DNA of 64,000 nt, from the NCBI GenBank assembly GCA_964519145.1, contig CAZFHL010000001.1, positions 9,385 to 73,384 on the forward strand. The letters run 5' to 3'. Under the pieces are notes generated by a model, which was not told the DNA's origin, did no database searches, and saw only the letters and a list, made by a program, of their open reading frames with translations. Origin of the DNA: CAZFHL01 sp964519145 (GTDB lineage Bacteria; Patescibacteriota; Minisyncoccia; Phycocordibacterales; WO2-35-19). A program made the translations under genes and the position numbers. How positions within the stretch are numbered: the stretch's first letter is position 1; each line of letters begins with the position of its first letter. Positions 26,243 through 34,126 of the stretch are shown here, one piece after another.

Positions 26243-26644
26243 ATGTTTAAAGAATTCAAACAATTTTTATTGAGAGGTAATGTTGTAGATTTAGCGGTCG
26301 GTGTAGTGGTTGGAGCTTCTTTTGGTTCTGTGGTCTCTGCCTTAGTTTCAGATTTATTAACTCCTCTTATTGGAGCTGTAGCAAGAGTGCCAGACTTTAG
26401 TAATCTTTTGTTTACAATAAATGGAAGTCAGTTTATGTATGGGCATTTTATAAATGCAATAATCGCTTTTCTGTTGGTTTCTTTTTCTATATTTTTCTTT
26501 GTTGTAAAACCGATGAATATTTTGATTGCTAGAGCAAGAAAAGAGCCACCTTCAGATCCTACAACTAAAAAATGTGAAGAATGTTTGAGTGAAATACCTA
26601 TAAATGCTAAAAGATGTTCATATTGTACCCAATCTGTTAATTAA
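26243..26644 (+). CDS. mscL: Large-conductance mechanosensitive channel with a zinc-ribbon tail
   Basis: Releases solutes through the cytoplasmic membrane under osmotic downshock. The start is the ATG at 26243, because MFKEFKQFLLRGNVVDLAVG is the standard MscL N-terminus; the open frame extends upstream without signals. The protein is 133 aa, with TM1 near 15-40 and TM2 near 68-92. The C-terminal cytoplasmic helix is replaced or extended by a CEEC...CSYC zinc ribbon (about 112-130), which is not part of the classical protein. Confidence 0.9.
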   Translation: MFKEFKQFLLRGNVVDLAVGVVVGASFGSVVSALVSDLLTPLIGAVARVPDFSNLLFTINGSQFMYGHFINAIIAFLLVSFSIFFFVVKPMNILIARARKEPPSDPTTKKCEECLSEIPINAKRCSYCTQSVN

Positions 26645-26668
26645 TTTATAAATTAAACTTAGTTTTAA

Positions 26669-27325
26669 ATGAAAATTTCTATATTAGCCGTAATTTTTGC
26701 TGTAGCTTGTTCTTTTGTTATATTTTGGGTTTATTATAACAGGAATCAAAATGTTGTTCTAGAAGATAAGGTTAAAGATAATTTTGTTTATTTAAACAAA
26801 GATGATGGTTTAATGAAAGACAATATTAAAAAAACAAATAAAAATAATATGAAAGCAACAATAAGTACAAATAAAGGAGATATCATTATTGATTTATTTT
26901 CCAATATAACACCAGAAACTGTCGCAAATTTTTTCAAATTAAGCCAATCTGGTTTTTATGATGGTGTAAAATTTCATAGAGTAATAAAAGATTTTATGAT
27001 TCAATCAGGAGATCCTTATACTAAAGATGATAGTAAAAAAAATGTTTGGGGAACAGGTGGTCCCGGGTATACTTTTAAAGATGAAATTACAGAACAAAAT
27101 AAAAATTTTAAAGGTACAATTTCTATGGCAAATGCTGGGCCAGATACAAATGGTAGTCAGTTTTTTATAAATACAAAAGACAATAATTTTCTTGATACAA
27201 AACATACTGTTTTTGGAAAGGTTGTTTTTGGTATGGAGGTTGTAGAATATATAGAAAATAGTAAGACAGATAGTTTTGATAGACCTTTTGATCCTATTAT
27301 TATAAATACAATTTCTTTTGAATAA
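26669..27325 (+). CDS. Membrane-anchored cyclophilin-type peptidyl-prolyl cis-trans isomerase
   Basis: Catalyses proline isomerisation during protein folding. It has 218 aa: an N-terminal hydrophobic segment (about 4-20) acting as signal anchor or uncleaved signal peptide, a 35-residue linker, then a cyclophilin domain with FHRVIKDFMIQSGDP (catalytic Arg) and GSQFFINT. The domain is the short bacterial PpiB type. The anchor places it outside the cytoplasmic membrane, where it would help fold secreted or surface proteins. Hairpin copy B and a terminator follow. Confidence 0.9.
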   Translation: MKISILAVIFAVACSFVIFWVYYNRNQNVVLEDKVKDNFVYLNKDDGLMKDNIKKTNKNNMKATISTNKGDIIIDLFSNITPETVANFFKLSQSGFYDGVKFHRVIKDFMIQSGDPYTKDDSKKNVWGTGGPGYTFKDEITEQNKNFKGTISMANAGPDTNGSQFFINTKDNNFLDTKHTVFGKVVFGMEVVEYIENSKTDSFDRPFDPIIINTISFE

Positions 27326-27345
27326 TAAATCTCTTTCAAAAGTTT

Positions 27346-27496
27346 TTATTATTTTGAATTAAAAAACTCTTTCTCATCACACCTTTTTGAACCACGGATA
27401 TTTTTTTGCTAAAAAATTCCTCGAGCTCGCTTCAGTCAAGCTCGCTAGGCTTCAAAAAGGTATGATTTCGATGAGTTTTGTAATTTAAAATAATAA
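27346..27496 (+). repeat. Seven-copy hairpin element, copy B (subfamily I)
   Basis: The longest copy: 45-nt imperfect arms (outer TTATTATTTT.../AATAATAA, middle AAAACTC/GAGTTTT, inner ACCTTTTTGAA/TTCAAAAAGGT) around the conserved core on the plus strand. It lies between two convergent genes. Confidence 0.85.
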
Positions 27497-27525
27497 ATCC
27501 CCGGTTATAAAAACCGGGGATTTTA
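27495..27525. terminator. Bidirectional intrinsic terminator between convergent genes
   Basis: AAATCCCCGGTT/AACCGGGGATTT stem with A/T flanks, serving both the cyclophilin gene and the minus-strand NAMPT operon. Confidence 0.9.
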
Positions 27526-27528
27526 AAT

Positions 27529-29091
27529 TTACATTCTATATCGGACAAGTCCTCTGGCGACTCGCTCTCTAATTGTTTCAAAATTTTCCACAATCAAAGA
27601 TTCGCCATTTCTAAATACAACTTCGAGCAAATTTTCAACTCTCTCTTCATATTCGGTCAATCTGTCTCGAGTGACATATTCACCATTCTCGTCTAGGAAT
27701 AATCCAACCAAACCCTTGTGGCTCTTCTTCTTAGAATCAGTCACAGGATCTTTTTCAATTTCAACAGGGTGTCCGTCAATCTCTACATAGATAGCTTTGA
27801 GTGCAAATCCTAGCGTATCACGACTGTGATTTCGCAAGATTCCACCAACGCCAATTACTAGATTTGATGCGGCATAACCCATTTCCATAAGTCTCTTCAA
27901 GGTTCTTCCGTATCTGGCAAGATACATACCATCTCCATAAATCAAACCAACCTTTGGATTTAGCACCCTAAAACCTTTAGAGTTTATTGTAGAGCCGAAC
28001 GTCTCATCAAGAAGCCTTATGGCCCCTTTCCATTCATTACTACCTTCTTCTGCGGTAGGATCTCCGCAAATAATATATTCTGGATTTCCAGAATCAGGAC
28101 GAAAAACTACTTTTCCGTCTCGACTGAGTATCTCAGATTTCAAAGTATTCGCAAAGTCTGTGAGTACTATATAGACATTGTAAGTGTCGGAAACAATACT
28201 AACTATACCCTCTGGATACAATCTCAGCATATTGCGAAATCCTAAAAGTTCGTCTTCTCGTCCAAATGAACACATAACAGAGTGTTCAGAAGCTGGCACA
28301 GAAGACATAATTTCTTTGGTCGGATCAGCGCCATACATCCTGATAGCATATTCTCTTGCTGGCACAGTATCACTTCCTTTGAAAGAAAGGAGGTGAGCTG
28401 TACCTGTTATGACAGCTTGCTCTTCGGTAGAACAACCACGATAACCAAAGTCATGAACCATATAGTCTTTGAGAAAGTACATATCTTCGTCAACTGTATT
28501 TTCAAAATATTTGTCAACAAGACGACGATATTCAAAAGAACAGCTAGCTGTAGTGATGGCATCCCAAATCTTCAGGATAAGACTCTCAAAGAAACCAACA
28601 CACCAGTAAAATTCTGGTAGGGTATTTGTGATAGTCATTATCGCATTTTTGACTGGGACAATCTGGCCTTCTCTAACAGCTTTGATTTCAATTGGTATCT
28701 TGCCTAATCGGCAAAGACGCATAATCTTTTCTTCAGATTCTTTTGCTGTGCCACCTGTTGCTTTAGCAAGACCAAGTATCGCTTTTTTATTTTTGATAAA
28801 TTCGCGACCCATTTCTTCTGTGAGTGTCCTGCCAAGATAGGTAGACAAGTAATGCTGTAGACCAAACCAAACAGTATATCCATAATTTTTGTCTGAACGA
28901 GCCATGAGATACGAGACAACCTTTGTAACTCCAGGAGCATATTGTTCCATATGTCCCATTTTGTAGACATCTGTCGCTAACAATGGATTTGCAAATGTCG
29001 GGTAAGATCTCTTGATGGCTTCAATTAATTCGGCTTCACTTGTAAATCCAAGTTCCAATAAGGAACTGCTGATAGTGTTGTTGTTTGTCAT
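27529..29091 (-). CDS. nadV: Nicotinamide phosphoribosyltransferase (NAMPT)
   Basis: Joins nicotinamide and PRPP to give NMN, the first step of one-intermediate NAD salvage. At 520 aa it has typical family length. Recognisable parts: LLATDVYKMGHMEQYAPG at the N-terminus, DFGYRGCSTEEQA, PASEHSVM, SIVSDTYN, VFRPDSGNP (phosphate-binding Arg-Pro-Asp-Ser), IYGDGM and VIGVGGILRN. AGAGGAAA lies before the ATG. It is the last gene of a minus-strand operon with a HAD protein and a PRPP-synthetase-like enzyme that would supply PRPP. Phage NAD-reconstitution modules use related pairs. Confidence 0.93.
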   Translation of the reverse strand: MTNNNTISSSLLELGFTSEAELIEAIKRSYPTFANPLLATDVYKMGHMEQYAPGVTKVVSYLMARSDKNYGYTVWFGLQHYLSTYLGRTLTEEMGREFIKNKKAILGLAKATGGTAKESEEKIMRLCRLGKIPIEIKAVREGQIVPVKNAIMTITNTLPEFYWCVGFFESLILKIWDAITTASCSFEYRRLVDKYFENTVDEDMYFLKDYMVHDFGYRGCSTEEQAVITGTAHLLSFKGSDTVPAREYAIRMYGADPTKEIMSSVPASEHSVMCSFGREDELLGFRNMLRLYPEGIVSIVSDTYNVYIVLTDFANTLKSEILSRDGKVVFRPDSGNPEYIICGDPTAEEGSNEWKGAIRLLDETFGSTINSKGFRVLNPKVGLIYGDGMYLARYGRTLKRLMEMGYAASNLVIGVGGILRNHSRDTLGFALKAIYVEIDGHPVEIEKDPVTDSKKKSHKGLVGLFLDENGEYVTRDRLTEYEERVENLLEVVFRNGESLIVENFETIRERVARGLVRYRM

Positions 29092-29105
29092 TTGTTTCCT
29101 CTTTT

Positions 29106-29537
29106 CTACTCTGCGTCTTTCTCTATATGCAGAGATTTGGTTTCTGTGTGGTTTAGAGTTTCTTCCAATTGTTCATAAGAAGCAGATAATCCAGCTCTGT
29201 CATCTAAAAAGATGTTCGCATAGATTTTTCTAGTGCCTCTCTTTTTCCAAAATGGTGGATCTTCGTTTATTGCATCAAACGGTATCCCGTTTTCTAAAAG
29301 ATAATTTTTTACAAAATCCAAATCTTCATTTGCAGTCCAGCAAATAAGGTAGCAACCATGGGTTTTTGCTTTTCTCAATAACTCGATGACTTTTTGATAA
29401 CTTCTTCCTTTTTTGTGAAAATCAAAGACGGTATCATCAAAGTCATAAGCTACTACTATTGATCCGTATGCTTCAAATTCGGCAACGAGCCTTTTTGTTG
29501 CATATGTGTTGTCTAAATATGGATCTTGTAAATTCAT
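29106..29537 (-). CDS. HAD-superfamily phosphatase-like protein
   Basis: A 143-aa minimal HAD fold. VAYDFDDTVFDF near residue 32 is the nucleophile motif I (DxDxT). ICWTANED near 67 supplies motif II (Thr), and FLDDRAG near 117 the acidic motif IV. It resembles the short phage and bacterial HADs often annotated as 5'-nucleotidase-like. It overlaps the PRPP-synthetase gene by 4 nt (ATGA type), so it is translationally coupled. Within an NAD-salvage operon it may dephosphorylate a nucleotide intermediate; this is inference. Confidence 0.8.
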   Translation of the reverse strand: MNLQDPYLDNTYATKRLVAEFEAYGSIVVAYDFDDTVFDFHKKGRSYQKVIELLRKAKTHGCYLICWTANEDLDFVKNYLLENGIPFDAINEDPPFWKKRGTRKIYANIFLDDRAGLSASYEQLEETLNHTETKSLHIEKDAE

Positions 29538-30397
29538 ACAACCTCCGACATTTTTACTACAGATAGAAAATCATTTTCTTCGTGTGCCTTGAAACTATCT
29601 GTTGTATAAACATGATCAATTCCATTTTCTCTCAAGACATTAAGGCCTCTAGAAAAAATTCCGTGTGATACTACTAGGATTATTTTCCCGCAATTCATTG
29701 CTTTTAAAGCTTTAGCTAAATGAATAAATGTTGCTCCACCATCACAAATATCATCAATTATGTAGAGATCTTGACCTTCAAAATCGGTTTCAAGAATCTT
29801 TATTTCATCTACCAATCCACCGATATCTCTATGTTTTAGACACTGCACAACCTTCCTAACTTTTTTATTACCCAATTGGTTTGATACTGTATAAACTCTC
29901 TTTGCTGCACCAGCATCTGGCGAAACTAAATTAGCTTCATTTTTATTTTCCAGAACCTTTTCAATAAATTTGGTGCTAGATACATTCTCTGATCTATCAA
30001 TAAGAGCAGAAGCTACAATCGAATGAATATCGAAGAATACGACTCTCAGATAATTTTGAGAATTTAGAATTCCAGCAAAGATCTTTAGTGAAAATCCTTC
30101 ACCAATCCTGCATACTCTGTCTTGACGACCGTATGGTAGGAAGGGAATGAACAAGGAAATATTTTTGACCTTGAGGTTTCTTAGTGCATTTGTTGCAATA
30201 AGGATTCTCATCAAATCATTTCCATTTTCAAACCGACAAGTTATCATCACTTCTTCTTCATCAATGGTTTGAAGCCTCTTGCAATCATCTTCATTGAGTC
30301 TGAAATTTGCCTCTATTCCGCTAGGGAAGGGAGTAGAAGCGTCAGTCATGCCTTCTCCAAATGGTAAGAAGTTTGGTGTCAGATTTAGGGTCAGCAT
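29534..30397 (-). CDS. prs: Ribose-phosphate pyrophosphokinase-like protein
   Basis: Makes PRPP from ribose 5-phosphate and ATP. At 287 aa it is shorter than the typical 310-320. FLPYGRQDRV matches the flexible-loop/ATP-binding region, VVFFDIHS the metal site with Asp-His, VSPDAGAAKRV the conserved PDxG, and LYIIDDICDGGATF the ribose-5-phosphate loop. The usual KxR ATP motif is altered, so a variant substrate (as in Adps of phage NAD-reconstitution pathways) should be kept open. It is first in the operon with HAD and NAMPT, downstream of palindromic operators. Confidence 0.85.
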   Translation of the reverse strand: MLTLNLTPNFLPFGEGMTDASTPFPSGIEANFRLNEDDCKRLQTIDEEEVMITCRFENGNDLMRILIATNALRNLKVKNISLFIPFLPYGRQDRVCRIGEGFSLKIFAGILNSQNYLRVVFFDIHSIVASALIDRSENVSSTKFIEKVLENKNEANLVSPDAGAAKRVYTVSNQLGNKKVRKVVQCLKHRDIGGLVDEIKILETDFEGQDLYIIDDICDGGATFIHLAKALKAMNCGKIILVVSHGIFSRGLNVLRENGIDHVYTTDSFKAHEENDFLSVVKMSEVV

Positions 30398-30425
30398 TTT
30401 TCGGTCCTTTCAAAGAACTATATAT

Positions 30426-30438
30426 TGTATTTAATACA
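30426..30438. promoter_or_regulatory. Operator-like palindrome 1 (NrtR candidate)
   Basis: TGTATT-T-AATACA, located just downstream of the expected transcription start of the prs-HAD-nadV operon. Confidence 0.5.
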
Positions 30439-30452
30439 CTATATCTACAAAT

Positions 30453-30480
30453 AGTGTATACTATACACAAAATAAGTCAA
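30453..30480 (-). promoter_or_regulatory. Promoter of the prs-HAD-nadV operon
   Basis: Reading leftwards, TTGACT (30480-30475) and TACACT (30458-30453) with 16-bp spacing. Confidence 0.6.
30454..30468. promoter_or_regulatory. Operator-like palindrome 2 (NrtR candidate)
   Basis: GTGTATA-C-TATACAC overlaps the -10 element of the minus-strand promoter, the position expected for a repressor site. Confidence 0.6.
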
Positions 30481-30558
30481 GTAAAAAATATTTTATTCAA
30501 CACTAATGATAGTTTGTCAAGTTTATCAAAATAATAAATATAGTGATATAATCAAAAT

Positions 30559-31179
30559 ATGGATAAATTAAAATTTGCGATTATAGCCACAGATATTGTG
30601 TGTTTTAAAATAGATGACAAGAAACTTAAAATATTAGTAGGCGAGGTTTTAAATCCTCTTTATAAAGGTAAACTAGCTTTAATTGGAGGACTCATAAGGC
30701 CAGAAGAAACTGCTATAGATTCTATTGATAGAATTTTTAAAGATAAGGCAGGTATGTCAAATATTTATAAGGAACAGTTATATACATTTGACGCTCTAGA
30801 CAGAGATCTTCGTGGTAGAGTTCTTTCTGTTGCGTATTTAGCTATTAGCGAGGGTATTAATCAATCAAAAGGTAGTATAAAAACAGAGTGGATAGATATA
30901 AAAAAGATACCAAATTTAGCTTATGATCATAATGAAATAATAAAAGTTGCTTTAGAGAGGTTGCAAAATCGTCTTTCTCATACAAATATCGGTAAATATT
31001 TTTTGCCAAAAGAGTTCACTTTATCTGATTTGCAAGAAGTTTATGAAATCATTTTTAATAGAGATTTTGATAAAAGAAATTTTAGAAAAAAGATATTGAA
31101 TGACGGTTTGTTAAAGAGCACAAATAAATTTAAAAAAAATGGCAAAATGAGACCGGCGCTTATTTATAAATATAAATAA
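30559..31179 (+). CDS. nrtR: NrtR-like Nudix-related transcriptional regulator
   Basis: A 206-aa protein with an N-terminal Nudix-like domain (about 8-140) and a C-terminal winged helix (KEFTLSDLQEVYEIIF, RNFRKKIL, ending PALIYKYK), the architecture of NrtR repressors that control NAD metabolism in response to ADP-ribose. The Nudix box is degenerate: GGLIRPEETAIDSIDRIFKD lacks the REUxEE catalytic residues, as in regulatory members. It diverges from the prs-HAD-nadV operon with two palindromes between them, strong context for its target. Confidence 0.85.
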   Translation: MDKLKFAIIATDIVCFKIDDKKLKILVGEVLNPLYKGKLALIGGLIRPEETAIDSIDRIFKDKAGMSNIYKEQLYTFDALDRDLRGRVLSVAYLAISEGINQSKGSIKTEWIDIKKIPNLAYDHNEIIKVALERLQNRLSHTNIGKYFLPKEFTLSDLQEVYEIIFNRDFDKRNFRKKILNDGLLKSTNKFKKNGKMRPALIYKYK

Positions 31180-31182
31180 CTA

Positions 31183-32442
31183 CTATTTTTTTATATTACT
31201 GCCAGCTACAAATCCTGTAGTCCAACAAAGTTGTAAACTATAACCTCCAGATGGGCGATCTATATTTAAAATATCTCCAACTAAATAAAGGTTTGAAAAT
31301 AATTTTGATTGCATAGTTTTAAAATCTACTTCATCTAAAGAAACGCCACCATTTGAAACTATGGCTTTGTCCACATCAAGTAATTTATCTACCTCTATTG
31401 GTATGTTTTTGATGCAATTGACTAACTTTATCCTATCTTCTCTCTTTAAACTATTACATTTTGTTTCGCTATCTATTTTTATAATTTGGGTTATTGGTAT
31501 AATCAAAGCTTTTGGAATTATCTCTGAAAGGGCATTTTTTATTTTTTTATTATTATTTTTTATACATAGTTCTTGTATTTTTAGATTCAATTTTCCTAAG
31601 TCCTCATTTGGTAAAAGATCTAAGTGTACAAAAACATCCCCATATTTTAAAAGTTCTCCTATGTCTTTACTCATATTTAGTATGGTAGGTCCTGTCAATC
31701 CAAAATGAGTAAACAATATTTTTCCTCTTATAGAATTTTGTTTTTGATTGTTTTGGAATAAGCTTATCTTTACATCATCTATTTTGACTCCTGAAATTTT
31801 TTTAGACCAACTGTCTTTTGTAGCTATCGGTACAAGAGATGGTGTAGGTTTTATAACATTATGACCAATTTTTGATAACCAAATAAATCCATCTCCAGTT
31901 GAGCCTGTTTCCGGACGGCTTATGCCTCCGGTGGCAACAACAATATTTTTAGCTTTTAAAATTTTATTATTTGCCAATTTTACACCAATTATTTTTTTAT
32001 TTTCTAAAACTAAATCTATAACTTTTGAATTAGAGAGTACTTTAACATTTGTTTCTTTTAAATAATTTAAAAGAGTGTTGTATACATCTTTGGCCTTTTC
32101 AGAAATAGGGAATGTCCGGAGTTCATTTTCAACTTTTGTTTCAAGACCTCTTTTATGAAAAAATTCTAAAGTTTCTTTTACACTATATTTAGCGAATGTA
32201 GAAAAAAGATATTTTCCATCATTTTTAAATTTCGCCAAAAGCTTTCTATTATCAAATTCTGAATTTGTGATATTGCATCTACCGCCTCCTGTGATCAAAA
32301 GTTTTTTGCCTAATTGTTCATTTTTTTCTAGTAATAGTACTTTGAGACCATTTAAACTTGCTGTACCAGCAGTCATCATACCAGCAGGGCCACCACCTAT
32401 CACCAAACAGTCATATGTTGCTGTATTCTCTAGTTCCTTCAT
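31183..32442 (-). CDS. HI0933-type FAD/NAD(P)-dependent oxidoreductase
   Basis: A 419-aa flavoprotein. CLVIGGGPAGMMTAGTA near residue 11 is the FAD dinucleotide-binding motif, LLITGGGRCNITN near 48 is the signature of the HI0933/YhiN (BaiN/RdsA) family, and VATGGISRPETGSTGDG near 169 and GGYSLQLCWTTGFVAG at the C-terminus are further family segments. The physiological substrate is uncertain. It converges with the NrtR-like gene with only 3 nt between stop codons and lacks a clear Shine-Dalgarno site. Confidence 0.88.
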   Translation of the reverse strand: MKELENTATYDCLVIGGGPAGMMTAGTASLNGLKVLLLEKNEQLGKKLLITGGGRCNITNSEFDNRKLLAKFKNDGKYLFSTFAKYSVKETLEFFHKRGLETKVENELRTFPISEKAKDVYNTLLNYLKETNVKVLSNSKVIDLVLENKKIIGVKLANNKILKAKNIVVATGGISRPETGSTGDGFIWLSKIGHNVIKPTPSLVPIATKDSWSKKISGVKIDDVKISLFQNNQKQNSIRGKILFTHFGLTGPTILNMSKDIGELLKYGDVFVHLDLLPNEDLGKLNLKIQELCIKNNNKKIKNALSEIIPKALIIPITQIIKIDSETKCNSLKREDRIKLVNCIKNIPIEVDKLLDVDKAIVSNGGVSLDEVDFKTMQSKLFSNLYLVGDILNIDRPSGGYSLQLCWTTGFVAGSNIKK

Positions 32443-32499
32443 TTGTCTATATTATCATAAAATAAATATAGAATAGATTTATCTAAATTTTCAAAAATT

Positions 32500-32528
32500 T
32501 GACAAAAAATGTGATATTTGATATACTA
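32500..32528 (+). promoter_or_regulatory. Promoter of the DEAD-box helicase gene
   Basis: TTGACA at 32500-32505 and TATACT at 32523-32528, 17-bp spacing. The implied leader of about 120 nt could carry regulation, as is common for RNA helicase genes. Confidence 0.75.
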
Positions 32529-32656
32529 CAAACATAACTTAATCTCGTGGTTTCTTTTCGAGCGATTCTCTTAAAGCTATTTTAAAAAACTCTGGGACAT
32601 ACTGGTAAAACTTATTATAAAAACCAGAGGTTATGGAGCTTTTGCTCTAAAATATT

Positions 32657-33919
32657 ATGTATAAAAAATTTGGAAATGGGCATAAACCCAGAAATAATTT
32701 TGATGGAAATAAAAATCATACTCAAAAAGTAGGTTCTTTTTCTCGTTTCGGTGGAGGTGGAAATAGGTTTAGAGGCAATATAAGAGGTAATGCAAGAAAA
32801 AATAATGGAGAAAAAATACATTTTTCAAAATTTATAAATAAAGCAGTTGATCTGGAAGTGGAAGAAAAATTTGTACCAGTTCATACTTTTGCTGATTTTA
32901 ATATAGACAATAATTTAAAAAACTCAATTTTATCTAAAGGATACAAAAATCCTACACCGATACAAGATAAAGCTATAAACGAAGTTTTGGCAGGTAGAGA
33001 TGTTTTGGGTATTGCAAATACAGGAACTGGTAAAACAGGAGCATTTTTGATACCTCTTATTGATAAGGTTTTGAAAAATAATAAAGAAAAAATATTGATA
33101 ATGGTTCCAACTAGAGAATTGGCTATTCAAGTAAATGATGAGTTAAAAGCTTTTACAAAAAATATGCAAATATTTTCTGTTTGTACTGTAGGAGGAATGA
33201 GTATTCATAAGCAAATATCTGATTTAAAATACAGACACAATTTTGTTATTGGTACTCCTGGGAGATTAAAAGATTTGGTTGAAAGGAAAAAAGTTTTTCT
33301 TTCAGAATTCAATACCGTTGTGCTTGATGAAGCAGATAGAATGCTTGATATGGGCTTTATAAATGATATGCGTACGGTTATGGGCGGTATGCCAAAGATA
33401 AAGCAAACACTATTCTTTTCAGCTACACTTTCTCCTGCTATAGAAAAATTGATAGGCGAGTTTTTAAACAATCCTGTCAAAATATCTGTAAAAACAAGAG
33501 ATACATCAAAAAATGTTGATCAAGATGTGGTAAGGATAAAGCAAGGAGAAAATAAAGTAGATGTTTTATGCAGTATTTTACTGCAAAAAGAGCTAAACAA
33601 AGTTTTGGTTTTTGGTAGGACAAAACATGGCGTAGAAAAAGTTTTCAAAATTTTAATTCAAAAAGGTTTGAAAGCAGAATCTATACACGGAAACAAAAAT
33701 CATACACAAAGACAAAGAGCATTAATAAGGTTTAAACAAAATCAAATTCAAATACTTGTGGCTACAGATGTAGCTGCGAGAGGTCTTGACATTGATGATG
33801 TGAGTCATGTTATCAATTTTGATATACCAGAAACTTATGCAGATTATGTCCATAGAATTGGTAGAACAGGCAGAGCAGGAAAAACAGGCAAAGCTCTAAC
33901 TTTCATAGAGGAGAGGTAA
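32657..33919 (+). CDS. DEAD-box ATP-dependent RNA helicase
   Basis: A 420-aa RNA helicase for ribosome assembly or mRNA remodelling. Motifs in order: Q motif GYKNPTPIQDKAI (about 95), Walker A ANTGTGKTGA, PTRELAIQ, TPGRL, DEAD box VLDEADRML, SAT in FFSATLSP, VATDVAARGLDID and HRIGRTGRAG. The first 60 residues are basic and Gly/Arg/Asn-rich, an RNA-binding extension. No C-terminal extension is present; the protein ends right after motif VI. Hairpin copy C follows. Confidence 0.94.
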   Translation: MYKKFGNGHKPRNNFDGNKNHTQKVGSFSRFGGGGNRFRGNIRGNARKNNGEKIHFSKFINKAVDLEVEEKFVPVHTFADFNIDNNLKNSILSKGYKNPTPIQDKAINEVLAGRDVLGIANTGTGKTGAFLIPLIDKVLKNNKEKILIMVPTRELAIQVNDELKAFTKNMQIFSVCTVGGMSIHKQISDLKYRHNFVIGTPGRLKDLVERKKVFLSEFNTVVLDEADRMLDMGFINDMRTVMGGMPKIKQTLFFSATLSPAIEKLIGEFLNNPVKISVKTRDTSKNVDQDVVRIKQGENKVDVLCSILLQKELNKVLVFGRTKHGVEKVFKILIQKGLKAESIHGNKNHTQRQRALIRFKQNQIQILVATDVAARGLDIDDVSHVINFDIPETYADYVHRIGRTGRAGKTGKALTFIEER

Positions 33920-33935
33920 TATTATATTATATCTC

Positions 33936-34050
33936 TTTCAAAACTCGTCGAAATCATACCTTTTTGAAGCCTAGCGAGCATAACTCTCGCGAGCTCGAGG
34001 AATTTTTTAGCAAAAAAATATCCGTGGTTCAAAAAGGTGTGATGAGAAAG
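33936..34050 (-). repeat. Seven-copy hairpin element, copy C (subfamily I, core reversed)
   Basis: TTTCAAAACTC/GAGTTTTGAAA outer arms and ATCATACCTTTTTGAA/TTCAAAAAGGTGTGAT inner arms around the core on the minus strand; between the helicase and ABC exporter genes. Confidence 0.85.
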
Positions 34051-34126
34051 AGTTTTGAAATTTTAAGATGAGAAACACTCTTAGATTTAAATTGCTTTTA
34101 GGTTTTGTATTTATTATTATTGGTAT

